DNA from: Durusdinium trenchii
Taxonomy: Eukaryota > Sar > Dinophyceae > Suessiales > Symbiodiniaceae
Reading direction: 5' to 3'
Assembly (NCBI GenBank): GCA_963970005.1
Contig: CAXAMN010021362.1
Location: 1,874,486-1,938,485, forward strand
DNA length: 64,000 nt
Positions 52,807 through 61,925 of the stretch are shown in pieces; position 1 is the stretch's first letter; the number at the start of each line of letters is the position of its first letter. The notes beneath the pieces were generated by a model that made no database searches, was not told the origin of the DNA, and saw only the letters and a program-made list of their open reading frames with translations. A program made the position numbers and the translations under genes.

Positions 52807-52887
52807 CCAAAAAAATGATGATCGAACACCCTTTTCACATTCGGCAGTAGATGCACCAACACGAAGCAAGCAAACCCGATTCGTCAC

Positions 52888-53023
52888 TTGTTCGAAACAA
52901 GAACCGATTCATCACAGCGGCCACGTAGGTCTTCTCCACAGATGTGGCGAACGGCGGACTCCCTGCCTGGACTCTGGACTGATTGTTCTGCACCTGCATT
53001 TCGGGCCCAAAGTCCTTTTGTAT
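52888..53023 (-). CDS. internal exon
   Basis: CATCCCAG to GTGACG. Encodes QKDFGPEMQVQNNQSRVQAG and FATSVEKTYVAAVMNRFLFR. Clear splice signals and codon use. The 3' end probably joins 52668-52806. Confidence 0.55.
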
Positions 53024-53371
53024 CTGGGATGAAAATGTAGATCGGTGATCACCAGCATCTTCAAGTCTCCTCGTGGAGACGTCAAGATGAAATGAACGAC
53101 AGGGATGAACATGGAAGAGCTGGTATAGTGGTCCCGAATAGATAGAAACGGTGTCCAATAAATACGTTTTGAACGGGCTTTGCTTTTCTATTTATTTGGG
53201 GGTCGAAATAAAAATATGGCAGAGCTGGTACATGGAAAGCCCTCGATATGGCACTGATCTGAAAAGCTTCCACTTCCACTTCTGAGGATGCGGACGCATC
53301 CTACTCGCCCATAGGAACAGCACTTCTCCATGTTCAGCGGGAAGGAGGCCGTCTTCGCACAGTTTTCTTGT

Positions 53372-53665
53372 TCAGTGTACTTTCGTGTTGTCCTTTTGCC
53401 CGGTTTGTGTTGCGGGGATAGAGACCCCCTCTTCAAGCCACATGCCCATTTCGCATCCTTTCCTGCTTATTCCCTTCTCCACAAAGGCCCGTCCTGGTGG
53501 CTTTGTAGAAGTGCTGGTGGTCGTGCTAGCTGTGCTCTCAGAGCTGGTGCTGGTAGTGTCAGCTGTGCTCTCAGAAGCATCATGAGCAGTGGTAGTGGTC
53601 TCAGTGGTCTGGGTAGTCTTGGTAATGGTTTTGGTCGTGGTCTTGGTTGTAGTTCTGTCAGTCTC
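53372..53665 (-). CDS. Thr/Ser-rich (mucin-like) exon, 97 codons
   Basis: CTGCTCAG|GAG opens a Thr-dominated stretch (TTTKTTTKTITKTTQTTETT), then SESTADTTSTSSESTASTTT and PPGRAFVEKGISRKGCEMGM before a TGA. The ACT/ACC-rich tract suggests a heavily O-glycosylated or extended cell-surface linker. This is inference from composition. It was obscured by shadow frames rich in Pro/Leu. Confidence 0.55.
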   Translation of the reverse strand, partial: ETDRTTTKTTTKTITKTTQTTETTTTAHDASESTADTTSTSSESTASTTTSTSTKPPGRAFVEKGISRKGCEMGMWLEEGVSIPATQTGQKDNTKVH

Positions 53666-53906
53666 CTGAGCAGCGTTTCAAATGCAGTCTGCGCAAAACA
53701 TCCGCACTTCATGACCCTAGGACCTTTGTGGCAACAAAGGCTGAATTTGGATCTGTACGGTACAATACAAAACAAAACAAAAGGCATTCTTCTAGTCTTG
53801 TTGAGATGATTCTTCTTGTTCTGTATGGTACTAGAAGAATCACCTCAAAACAAGATTGGACGGCAGGACGGATCTAGATCTCTCTCTCTCTCTTCCTGAT
53901 CACGTA

Positions 53907-54005
53907 TCACGTCTCCTCCTTCTCCGTGCTGTTCTCCGGCGAGTCTTTCTCCGGCGAGTCTGGGTCCTCCAAAAACGACATCCACCATGAGAGCCATTTG
54001 TTTGT
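53907..54005 (-). CDS. terminal exon, acidic tail
   Basis: WLSWWMSFLEDPDSPEKDSP and ENSTEKEET stop. A Trp-rich, possibly membrane-proximal start and an acidic tail built on a duplicated DSPEKDSPEN. Boundaries upstream are not fixed. Confidence 0.4.
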   Translation of the reverse strand, partial: TNKWLSWWMSFLEDPDSPEKDSPENSTEKEET

Positions 54006-54389
54006 TTACAGACAAGTTTGGACCTACGAAGTGAGGATGTGAACTGAGGATCCTTGACCTTCTTTAAAATTAGAATATCACTTTGAACATCTTCCGTCTT
54101 CCTCCGGCGTCGCCGGTCTTTTCTCCATGCACGCAAAAACGGTCCGGCACGCCGGTGTCCGGCCAAAGGCAAGTCCGTCCGACCATCCTAAAGCGCTCAA
54201 ATCTTCCAACCGGATCTTTGGCAGAACTTCCAAAGACTCATTTTACCCCACCGGTAGCCATGATCCACCACTTGTTAGGGGTAGTCTATTAGTCAGGGCT
54301 TTATGATCTCCTTTTTCTGGGCAAGCCAACATCGATGTCCCAGCATCGCTTCATCCCAACCTCGCCACCTTTCCTCTTTACAGCACTCC

Positions 54390-54596
54390 TTAAAACCCAA
54401 AAAAAAAATCGAACGTTCCACGCATTTCACCCAATCCGATCCTCCGGCCCCGGCTCCTTCGAGCGAACAAAAACCAAATCCACGGGCGGCGCTCCGGGCG
54501 GTGCTCCTCTTCCGTGTGATTCTCGTGGATCTGATCCTCCGTGCGATTCTCCACCTCCGCCGCTTCCAGCTCCACGTCCGGCTGTGAGACCACCAT
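54390..54596 (-). CDS. candidate first exon, acidic
   Basis: An ATG-led frame: VVSQPDVELEAAEVENRTED and HENHTEEEHRPERRPWIWFL, with nearly all third bases G or C. The tail past ARRSRGR is probably intron. It could be the 5' exon of the gene ending at 53907. Confidence 0.5.
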   Translation of the reverse strand: MVVSQPDVELEAAEVENRTEDQIHENHTEEEHRPERRPWIWFLFARRSRGRRIGLGEMRGTFDFFFGF

Positions 54597-54847
54597 GGCG
54601 ACTCCGGTCCGGTGGTGTCACCGCAAGGCCACCGCAAGGGCAGGGGGACTGGGTGGGTGGGTTGGCAAGGGCTGAGGGGGGGGGAGTGGGAATTCCCAAT
54701 GGTCTTGGAGGAGTTGCCTTATCTTCTCTTCATTGCCAAGGGTTGAAAGAAAGAAGGCATCTGAAGGCTATTTCTGCTTTGGTTTTGGGTGACAAATGAC
54801 GTGTTCATGAGCCATTGCCTAAGTCCGCGAATTAAGATTGATGCAAA

Positions 54848-55168
54848 GTGTTCGCATTTCCAAGTCGAATTCGTTCGTCTCCATTGGAATCGTCAAGTTC
54901 AGATCGCGCCTGGGCGCGCTGCCTGAGAGCACCCCCTCTTGAGGCCAGTGCATGTCCGACGGATCAAAGGTTCAAGGGTCGAAAGAAAGACCGCCGAGCC
55001 GAGTGCATCTACAAGCCCAAAGTGATGGGGAAGACCACCGATGTCTCTCAAAGCAACGGGTTTTGCAGGAAGCCTCTCACTGAATCTTGTCCTTTGAACA
55101 CATGTTCCTGCGGGCTCCTACTACCCAAATCACATCTGCTACTTCTTCAACACATTGCTTCGCCTTGA
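54848..55168 (+). CDS. plus-strand ORF, 106 codons
   Basis: The plus frame reads RFKGRKKDRRAECIYKPKVM, TTDVSQSNGFCRKPLTESCP and LNTCSCGLL, a basic Cys-containing region with better bias than the minus strand. No family is recognised. One of few plus-strand candidates. Confidence 0.45.
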   Translation: MFAFPSRIRSSPLESSSSDRAWARCLRAPPLEASACPTDQRFKGRKKDRRAECIYKPKVMGKTTDVSQSNGFCRKPLTESCPLNTCSCGLLLPKSHLLLLQHIASP

Positions 55169-55199
55169 ATATCCACGAAGCGAAAGGCCACACTGTTTG

Positions 55200-55740
55200 A
55201 TTACAACTTGCTACTGATCAACAAACATTTGTGAAGTGCAGAGTGCCTTTACACGTTGACAGTTCAGCTTCGCAGTTCCGTGAGAACACTTGTTATGACA
55301 TGATTGAACAAAGTGCTAGTCCATGAATATATTCACACATATTAAATGGGTAAATGTATCAGTAGCACCCCACGAGGATACGGGTTGGCAATTGGTGTGG
55401 GAAGCAGCAACTTGTGCTGTCGGAGCTTGTCTGTCTCGGTATGTCTGTCTCAGTCTGTCCGTTTCGGGTCTGTCAGTTGTGCGTCTCGGTCTGGCAGGAC
55501 ACACCGAAACACACCCACCATGTCACGATGTCAACAATGCAGTCTTTCCCCGGCTGCATAGCCAGCATCGCGAACGTTTACCTCCGACGCCATTTGCACA
55601 ATCATACACACGATATCAATTGTTATCAATGTTCAATTATATAACCTCAAAACCACAGCATTCTAGAGCAAGAAAGACCCCCCTCTAAGCTAACGCTTAA
55701 GCTGGTTATCTAGCAGCTTCCGGTTTCTTGCCGGTTTGTT
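55200..55740. other. no gene seen
   Basis: ORFs here are short and read through TCTGTC/GTCTG simple sequence. No splice pairs or repeats of note. Confidence 0.35.
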
Positions 55741-56112
55741 GATTGCCTCGAAGCTTACACAACGCCTCAGCACCTTCAGTGCGGGCAGACTATAACCATC
55801 TCTTTGACCCACCTCATGATCGACCTATACTCCCCGGTCCGGTGGAAGCAGTCCGGTCGCTCTTTCTTTGCATCGGAGGTCATCCGAAGGTGGCCAAGAG
55901 GTCATCCTCCGAAGGTGGCCTAGGAGAAACCGGTCCCCACAACGGGCAGAGCGGAGGGGACGGGCCAATACCGGCAAGAGTCTTGTCTGGAGGATGAAGG
56001 AGGTGTTTTTGGTTTGAAATTGTCATGTTATGGTCCATCTTTTGACAGTAACCACATGCTGTTGCTTGAGAGAAAATGAGTTGTGCATAGTCACAACGAA
56101 AGTCTTCTGCAG

Positions 56113-56248
56113 GAATCAGGAATCTGGCGACAATGAAGGAAGTGGTGGTGCTTCAATAGACAAGATGCTGATGCGAAAAACGTCAACCAGTCGATCAAAA
56201 AGATCCAAAATAAGTGCGACTCTATTTCAACAAGTCCCACGTAACCTG
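56113..56248 (+). CDS. plus-strand internal exon
   Basis: TTCTGCAG|G to CTG|GTAGGT. Encodes NQESGDNEGSGGASIDKMLM and RKTSTSRSKRSKISATLFQQ, an acidic then Ser/Arg/Lys-rich segment. It may share a gene with 54848-55168. Confidence 0.45.
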
Positions 56249-56625
56249 GTAGGTTGACCAAACATCAGATTAGTATCATCCACTATTCCATCCACGTAAC
56301 ATCTTCCACCAAGACTCTGACATGAGAATATCCACCTAACGACAACCACCACCCCACCTTTGACCCAAGGAGATTCACATGGTCCAACGCTTTGGGCGTC
56401 AATCTCTGACTCATGGGCATCACCGCGTCATGGGCACCCCGAACGGTGGGACTCGAAATGACTTGGCTCAGACGCGACCCCTACACAGCCCGACTGGTCC
56501 CGAACCAAACCCTAGGGATTGGTGAGAAGGTCCGGACCCCCTGTCCATGAGGATTCGGGTCCGGCCCCTACTGAACGCAGGGTCGCGTGGGTCGCGTCTG
56601 GGTGGCCCGGTTCCCCCCTACGCAC

Positions 56626-56706
56626 CTGCCGACCGCGGAGCTGCTGTAGCCGCTGGCCGCCGCGCCGGCGCCTGTTCCGATGCGGTTCCGGTTGGTTCGT
56701 GGGTCA
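56626..56706 (-). CDS. candidate internal exon, Gly/Ala/Ser-rich
   Basis: CTTGTCGCAG to CAG|GTGCGT. NRNRIGTGAGAAASGYSSSA with uniformly G/C third bases. Low complexity makes the frame less certain. Confidence 0.35.
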
Positions 56707-56757
56707 CTGCGACAAGATAGCCAACAAACACTCGAATTAGGTGAAGGATGAACAAGT

Positions 56758-57159
56758 CTAGAGTCTAGACTTAGAGATGTCCAAGTCCTTCTTGGACATC
56801 TGGGTCCAGAGTCTGGGCCATTTTTTCGCATCTCCGTTCTGTGCCCATCCTGAAAACACCAGGCCGGTGTCCGTGTCGCCGTCGCTGATGCCCAGTAAGC
56901 CGGTCTTTGGGAACCAACGAAACCCGTCTGTGTCGCACAACGGGCGGGCAAGGTGTTCGGGTGTCCCAACGAGGGGATGTACCGTACGGAGCATCCTGTC
57001 GACGGGTGTCCTGCTGGACGTGTCCTGCTGTTTCGCATAGTCCAGCCACACCCAGACAGGATGCTCCTGGTACGTACTGCCTTGTGTTTTTTCTCCCTCT
57101 TGTGGCCAAGGTACATCAAGTTCATCTCTTTTGGAGAACGAGTGGCTCGGCCTCTCAGC
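56758..57159 (-). CDS. terminal exon, 133 codons
   Basis: TGAGAG|GCT opens a long coding frame ending in TAG: KRDELDVPWPQEGEKTQGST, PVWVWLDYAKQQDTSSRTPV, DTDGFRWFPKTGLLGISDGD and KKWPRLWTQMSKKDLDISKS. It is Trp- and Asp-rich with a strong third-position bias. The upstream exon 57253 ends in phase 0, which this acceptor continues. I do not recognise the family. Confidence 0.6.
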   Translation of the reverse strand, partial: AERPSHSFSKRDELDVPWPQEGEKTQGSTYQEHPVWVWLDYAKQQDTSSRTPVDRMLRTVHPLVGTPEHLARPLCDTDGFRWFPKTGLLGISDGDTDTGLVFSGWAQNGDAKKWPRLWTQMSKKDLDISKSRL

Positions 57160-57252
57160 CTCTCAGCCTCGTCTTCCGCTTCCATCGGTCATCGTTTTTG
57201 ATTTGGGCATCGGTTCTCGCTGGTTGGAAGGGTGAAGCCACCACCACATGAC

Positions 57253-57540
57253 CTGGAGGTTGGGTTGGTTCTGTTTCTTCTTGTCAACACAACCCCTTTT
57301 CGTGTCGCTCGTCCGCTCGCGCGTCCGCTGCGCACGCTCGTCCTCCTGGACTGTCACCACGAGCGCTCGTCCTCCCCGGAGCCGCCTGCCGCCGTCGACT
57401 GTCGCATCACCGGTGTGGATGGGACTGCCGATCACTTGGGGTGACTTCAGGGCAGGGTCAATGAGTTGGGCTGGGGTGCTTTCGGGGGAGTTTTCACACC
57501 CCATGGGTTGGGGGGAAAACGCCCAGTTCCGGTATCCCAA
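57253..57540 (-). CDS. internal exon upstream of 56758-57159
   Basis: Ends CTCCAG|GTCATG at 57253. GGRALVVTVQEDERAQRTRE and CVDKKKQNQPNLQ are clearly coding. The start is uncertain, with the frame open to 57540. Joining Q|AER to the next exon keeps phase 0 over a 93-bp intron. Confidence 0.5.
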
Positions 57541-57884
57541 GAATGAATCGTGAGCATCCCCCCTATTCTAATTCATCCTTGGAGGGTGTTGTCAAAAAGC
57601 ATCAGCCCCCAAGCGTTTCAGCCAGTTCTCTGGAGGGGATGACCGCATGCTTTAAACCATGCATGGTATACCAAAGCCTTTTCTGAAACAAAGACCATTT
57701 GAAGATCGTGAAGATCAACATTCGTCAAGGCGATGTAAAGGATAACGTACGGTTAGCTCCACACTGCCGCTGTGCGGAATTTCAGCTTGGTAAGATGGAC
57801 CCCGAAAACGAACCAGAACAGCTTGGTGGATCCCTCAACCCCTCAACCTCAATGGTCTTTCAATGGTCTTTCACCTGTGGCCCA

Positions 57885-58290
57885 CCTTGGCAAAATGTGG
57901 CACTTGTTCCTGTTGACTGTTTCGTCACTCGAGTGACTCGAGATCGGAGAGCGGCTCAGCGGAGCAGAGTGCCTGACGTTCGCTTCGGCGTTCGCGACGT
58001 CTTCGCTTCTCCAACCGTGAGCAAGTCTTTGTACAAGTGGCGTCATCGACACCTCAGCCTCGGAGAACGCATCACTTCCCTTGCTACGCTCTGCGGAAGC
58101 CGCAGAAGTTGTCAAGGAAAGCCGCGGAATCTCGTCCAGCTGTTCCTTCGACGAGGAGGCCTCTTCCGAGCTCTTCCGTGGAGGAACAGCTCGCGAATTG
58201 GCCTCAAGCTCCTCGAGGCTTTGCGCTTCCAAGATCTCTATGACCTCCTGAGGCGCTGCAGCACTGCCGCAGCTGCCGCGGGCTCAGTGA
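57885..58290 (-). CDS. candidate exon, about 130 codons
   Basis: From a TGA near 58290 the frame reads EVIEILEAQSLEELEANSRA, KSSEEASSSKEQLDEIPRLS and FSEAEVSMTPLVQRLAHGWR. A Glu/Ser-rich, probably coiled or disordered region. It ends near CCAAG|GTGGGC. The plus strand is also open (248 codons), but with poor composition. Confidence 0.5.
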
Positions 58291-58836
58291 CCGTGGAAAA
58301 GTGTGGAAGAGGCAACTCTGAAGCTTTACCAAGGTGTAAGGGCAGAAGAAAAGGGGAGCAAGGAGCAAGAATCCGATGGTTTCAGATTATGCCAGACCCT
58401 TATTTTTGTGATGCTGATGTTTTTGGGTGGGTTTTCGCTGCGTGAGTGAGACCAGTGGACTGGCACTCTTCAGCCCCTAGTTGTCGAAGCAGGCCCACCA
58501 CAGGCAACAGGTCTATCCCCCAAAAAGGATGAACGACTGGATGGACCTGTTTTGGGGAAGTTCTGTGCCGGTCCCAGGCTTCATTCCCTGTTGAGAGCGA
58601 CCATTCCGGCGGACTTGGGCCGAGTCTTGGGGTCCTGCTCTCTTGGATGATGTTCTATCCCATACACTCCATGTAACTCCATGTACGCCATATAAAATAT
58701 ATGCCTACATTGGGGTGGTAGACGCACCTAAAGACCTGAGACCAAATGTTTCGTCGCGAGCTGTTGTCGCGAGCTGTTTCGTCGTGCGCTCCCATGTCGC
58801 TCCCAACAGGTGTCGGCATCCAAGGATGAAACAAAG

Positions 58837-58966
58837 CCTGGTTGTACCTGGTCCCAACCAGAAACAAAAGGATGTCTCCCCAGTCCTGGCCACTTCCTAT
58901 GCAAAGGATCTGAAAACCAGATTGGGGAACGAGAACTGTTTCTGGTTGGGACTGGGTACAACCAGG
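58837..58966. mobile_element. 130-bp TIR element
   Basis: The ends are 30-bp inverted repeats with 28 matches: CCTGGTTGTACCTGGTCCCA and its counterpart ending GGGTACAACCAGG. The interior of about 70 bp is noncoding. Part of the terminus (GTCCCAACCAG) also occurs at 8.0 kb. Confidence 0.75.
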
Positions 58967-59326
58967 TAGCCTAGAGAATCCATAGTCAGGCACACGAGGG
59001 TTGCATATATGCCTCTCGACAGTATTGAAGGATGAACATGTGAAGGATGTGTAAAGATACATGCTTGTCATCACCATCAACGAGTAAGGGCTCGTGTAAG
59101 TGTGCATCCTCCATCAATGCAGCCATACAAAGGATCATAAAAATGGCCCAATGTGAGTCTGGCATAATATGGGTGTGCACAAAAACAGGAAGACCTCCGG
59201 AAGAAAGGGGAATGGACCAGTCTACCCTTTGGGACATACCCACTGTAGCTCTGGAATCACCTTTAAGCAAGGCACTTTGAGTTGTAGCTTCTAGATACTA
59301 ATTAGTATAGTAATGCCCTTGGTTAC

Positions 59327-59509
59327 CCTGCTTCAGGACACCCCACCCATCCACCGCTGAAAAGGCGGGCCAGGTCGCCGTATAGCGAAGGCCCTTGAAA
59401 CGCAACGCCTGACCGTCCCGGCGGCGCGCCGAAACGCGAAGATGTGGGATGAAGTCGAAGAGTCGAGTCAAGGGATTTCCTTTGGCCAACCACAACTTGG
59501 CAGGCAAGC
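59327..59509 (-). CDS. internal exon, about 61 codons
   Basis: GGCGAG|GC to GTAACC. Includes LTRLFDFIPHLRVSARRRDG and LRYTATWPAFSAVDGWGVLK, with strong bias. A well-supported exon of unknown function, downstream of the ankyrin exons in the same direction. Confidence 0.55.
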
Positions 59510-59584
59510 CTCGCCTTCGGTCTACCAAGTATATAGTACCTAGCTGCAACCAGCTCAAGTGCTCGAAAAAGGGTTTCTTTTAAG

Positions 59585-59735
59585 GGGCCACCGGTTTGGA
59601 GTCGTCGACCTGATGTCTTTCGTCGACCTGCGTTTGGCGCCTGCTGACGGTCCACGGCCACGCTGGTGCAGACTTTGGACTCCTCCCGGTGGAGCAGAGC
59701 GGAAGACGCTTGGGTCGTTTCGGAAGAAAAACACC
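59585..59735 (-). CDS. candidate exon, strand uncertain
   Basis: The minus frame: NDPSVFRSAPPGGVQSLHQR and GAKRRSTKDIRSTTPNRWPL. The plus frame (FGVVDLMSFVDLRLAPADGP) is also coding-like. Confidence 0.3.
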
Positions 59736-59799
59736 GGCGCAGTGGCGCATGGAGGGGTTCCCTCTCATTGGCGCTGGCCTGTGGACTTTCCTAACTAGC

Positions 59800-59915
59800 T
59801 TACTTAGACTTAAACCCCTGATATTCCTGGGCCGAAACCATCGTCTTTATCATGGTCTTTGCCGAAACCATCGTTGTTTTATAAGGATTCCAGATTACAA
59901 AATCAGGTCTCTAAA
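59800..59915 (-). mobile_element. R3 MITE-like element, degraded
   Basis: GATTACAAAATCAGGTCTC and AAACCATCGTTGTTTTATAAGG weakly match R3. The AAACCATCGT block is duplicated. Confidence 0.4.
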
Positions 59916-59935
59916 GACGAACGGGTCAAACGCAC

Positions 59936-60001
59936 CTCGTCTGTGTCTCAACTTTCCTCGCTTCTTCCGTCAACTCAGGTTGACTCGTCGCGTGGCTTTT
60001 T
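59936..60001 (-). CDS. candidate internal exon
   Basis: SHATSQPELTEEARKVETQT up to AG|GTGCGT. A charged helix that could continue the ankyrin-repeat gene. Confidence 0.35.
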
Positions 60002-60124
60002 GAGATCCCATCCTCCAGAAAATAAATATAGAAATCATAGAAATCAGACATCAGACTCGCATAGAAATTCACGATGGCTCTTCACGAAAAAAACCACACC
60101 CTCACCTTCCTCCACCCTCCTCAC

Positions 60125-60190
60125 CTGCGCGGCGACGAGGACCACTCGCAAGGGCGTCATGCCCCGCGCATCCCGTCGGCTGGGATTCGC
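60125..60190 (-). CDS. ankyrin-repeat exon, 22 codons
   Basis: CGCCAG|GCG to CAG|GTGAGG encloses exactly 22 codons. ANPSRRDARGMTPLRVVLVA has the ankyrin hairpin and first-helix signature (N-x4-D-x-x-G-x-TPL). Joined in phase 0 to exon 60589-60681 it completes LLQKQ-ANPSRRDARGMTPL, the expected boundary between two repeats. Ankyrin repeats mediate protein binding; the partner is unknown. Confidence 0.65.
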
Positions 60191-60435
60191 CTGGCGAGAC
60201 GGTCATGAGGACGGACGTTTCCACGGTCCAAGCGATGCGAGGCGAAACTTGGTGGTCAGACGGAACTTCGTTTGGATGAAACTGGCGGTATCTTTTTGGA
60301 TTCAGAGGTAGCCACTCTCAGAGTAGCTGATTGGACCTGCAGTTCAAGCCTGCTACAGAGCTTGAGCGTGCTGAGGTTGTGTGGAGTTCTATCCGGGAGT
60401 GCCTATAGAAAAACAAGTTGAGAGACTCGGCACTT

Positions 60436-60555
60436 CACAGAAACGAAAGCTGATGAGGTTCGTGAGAAACTTCTTCGAGGATCTGTACAACCTGTGTGAG
60501 GATCAGTGACTCATCAGAGGGGTCATCCAAGATGGTCATCCAAGAACCTGAAACA
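60436..60555 (-). CDS. candidate alternative terminal exon
   Basis: CTGTTTCAG|G opens SWMTILDDPSDESLILTQVV and QILEEVSHEPHQLSFL stop. It lies between the two ankyrin exons, so if real it would be an alternative 3' end or a cassette exon. Confidence 0.4.
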
Positions 60556-60588
60556 GACTGCATGCTGACGCCGCATACAGCCGGTCGC

Positions 60589-60681
60589 CTGCTTCTGCAG
60601 CAGATACCTCACCAGTTCAGGATAGCCCCAAGTGGCTGCCACATAAAGCGGCGTGATGCCCTTCATCTCACCTTCAAACTC
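60589..60681 (-). CDS. ankyrin-repeat exon, 31 codons
   Basis: GCTCAG|GAG opens EFEGEMKGITPLYVAATWGY and PELVRYLLQKQ. The G-ITPL-xx-AA-x-x-G-x-x-x-LVRYLL pattern is a standard ankyrin repeat. The only donor that keeps the repeat register is CAG|GCGACC, a GC donor. The frame is open upstream to about 60780 (ATLLRETLSRAERLLK), which may be a further exon part. Confidence 0.7.
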
Positions 60682-60911
60682 CTGAGCTGTGAGGACAACC
60701 CAGGAAAACTTCAGCAAGCGTTCTGCGCGAGAAAGGGTCTCACGCAGAAGGGTTGCGTGCCGCCAAGGGACCCTGAGCTCCGGAAATAGCGGGTTCTACA
60801 ATTGAAGGCCTCCTCTGAGAAGGGAACATGGTTAGAAGAGATTCTCCCATTGCGATAGCTGCTTCACTTTCAGTGGGGGGTGCACTTCTTGGCAGCATTC
60901 TGTCATCCTCA

Positions 60912-61100
60912 TCAAAAATCTGCCTGCCTTTCAGGTCGATGAAGCCACAAAAAAAAACAACCTAAAGCCCAGACATGACCTCGCTTTGAGGGATATCTGG
61001 ATCCAATATAGAGGTCACTCAGGCTCTGTAGGTTAAACCCGAACCGCAATGCACCAGCGGTGAAGACCAGGACTGACGGCGCGGAGACGTGCCCGGTCAA
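60912..61100 (-). CDS. candidate exon
   Basis: SVLVFTAGALRFGFNLQSLS and DLYIGSRYPSKRGHVW. Upstream of the ankyrin exons. Moderate bias, boundaries not fixed. Confidence 0.35.
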   Translation of the reverse strand: MTGHVSAPSVLVFTAGALRFGFNLQSLSDLYIGSRYPSKRGHVWALGCFFLWLHRPERQADF

Positions 61101-61411
61101 GATCCACCAGTCTTTCAGGGCGGCACTTGAAAGTCTACAAAGTCATCACGCGGGTGTTGGGAGACCAGAAATCCTAAAACCTCATGTTCTTTTTCTAGAC
61201 TCCCCATGGCAGTCATGGGCAGCTTTCCAAGCCTTATCTCGTCATTCAAAAAATTAAAAAACAACCATCATCTGGCCACCTCGTCCCTTCCGAAAAACAG
61301 AACCTCGCCTACCAGCCCCGGGAACCGAAGGAACCTCGAAACGACGCAGCGACGCGTGAGCGAGGCGAAAGCGCTTCGCTGCGCTTCGCTGCGCGCGAGC
61401 TGCGGGCTCAC

Positions 61412-61520
61412 CCAATCGAGCGGCGAAGTCCACGCTGGGATCCGTCGACGAGGACAAGATCCTCAGAGTCGCAGCCAGCGGCCGGAAGAATCGGCAGCGG
61501 GGGCGAAAAGTATCGGCAGT
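61412..61520 (-). CDS. internal exon
   Basis: CGTCTCAG to a GTGAGC donor. Encodes TADTFRPRCRFFRPLAATLR and ILSSSTDPSVDFAARL, with very strong bias. It could be an upstream exon of the ankyrin gene. No domain is recognised. Confidence 0.5.
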
Positions 61521-61575
61521 CTGAGACGTGCTGAGAACAAGGTTCGAATGTAGTTCACTGTATTGGGTTCATTTT

Positions 61576-61730
61576 TCAAGCGATCAGATATGTTGCAGCA
61601 AGCTTGGTGGTCCATTCTCCCAAACAATCCACATAGGTCCGGAAAGGAACTCCAAGATCCCTCACCAACACATCCAAAATGGTGTTGCCGAAAGCAAACT
61701 CAACGCTGGAATGCATGTCATGTCTCCTCT
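61576..61730 (-). CDS. terminal exon, about 47 codons
   Basis: HSSVEFAFGNTILDVLVRDL and GVPFRTYVDCLGEWTTKLAA end in a TGA at 61576. A GTGAGG donor after TILDVL is an alternative end. Convincing composition, family unknown. Confidence 0.55.
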
Positions 61731-61758
61731 TCTCAATGCAAAAACACAACAAGCTCAC

Positions 61759-61925
61759 CTGGAATCCAAGCAACAACAACTACGTAACTACGCTTAACCT
61801 GGATGTACTTTCTCCCATCATCGTTCGTACCAAGCAGTGTACACCACTTGAAGTGTACACCAGGTGTTTCTGGATTCCATCGGTCGAAGTCATCGGAGAA
61901 AGCCCGAAAAACACACAGTGCACGG
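61759..61925 (-). CDS. internal exon
   Basis: FSDDFDRWNPETPGVHFKWC, TLLGTNDDGRKYIQ and VKRSYVVVVAWIP end at the canonical CCAG|GTGAGC. An earlier CAG|GTTAAG donor after KYIQ is possible. The alternating hydrophobic strands suggest a beta-rich domain. Confidence 0.5.

Noticed and set aside
57699..58445. 248-codon plus-strand ORF
   Set aside because: It mirrors the minus-strand exon 57885-58290, which has far better composition and third-position bias.
59047..59280. Opposing ORFs on both strands (77 and 94 codons)
   Set aside because: Neither has clear splice signals or third-position bias, so no strand could be chosen.
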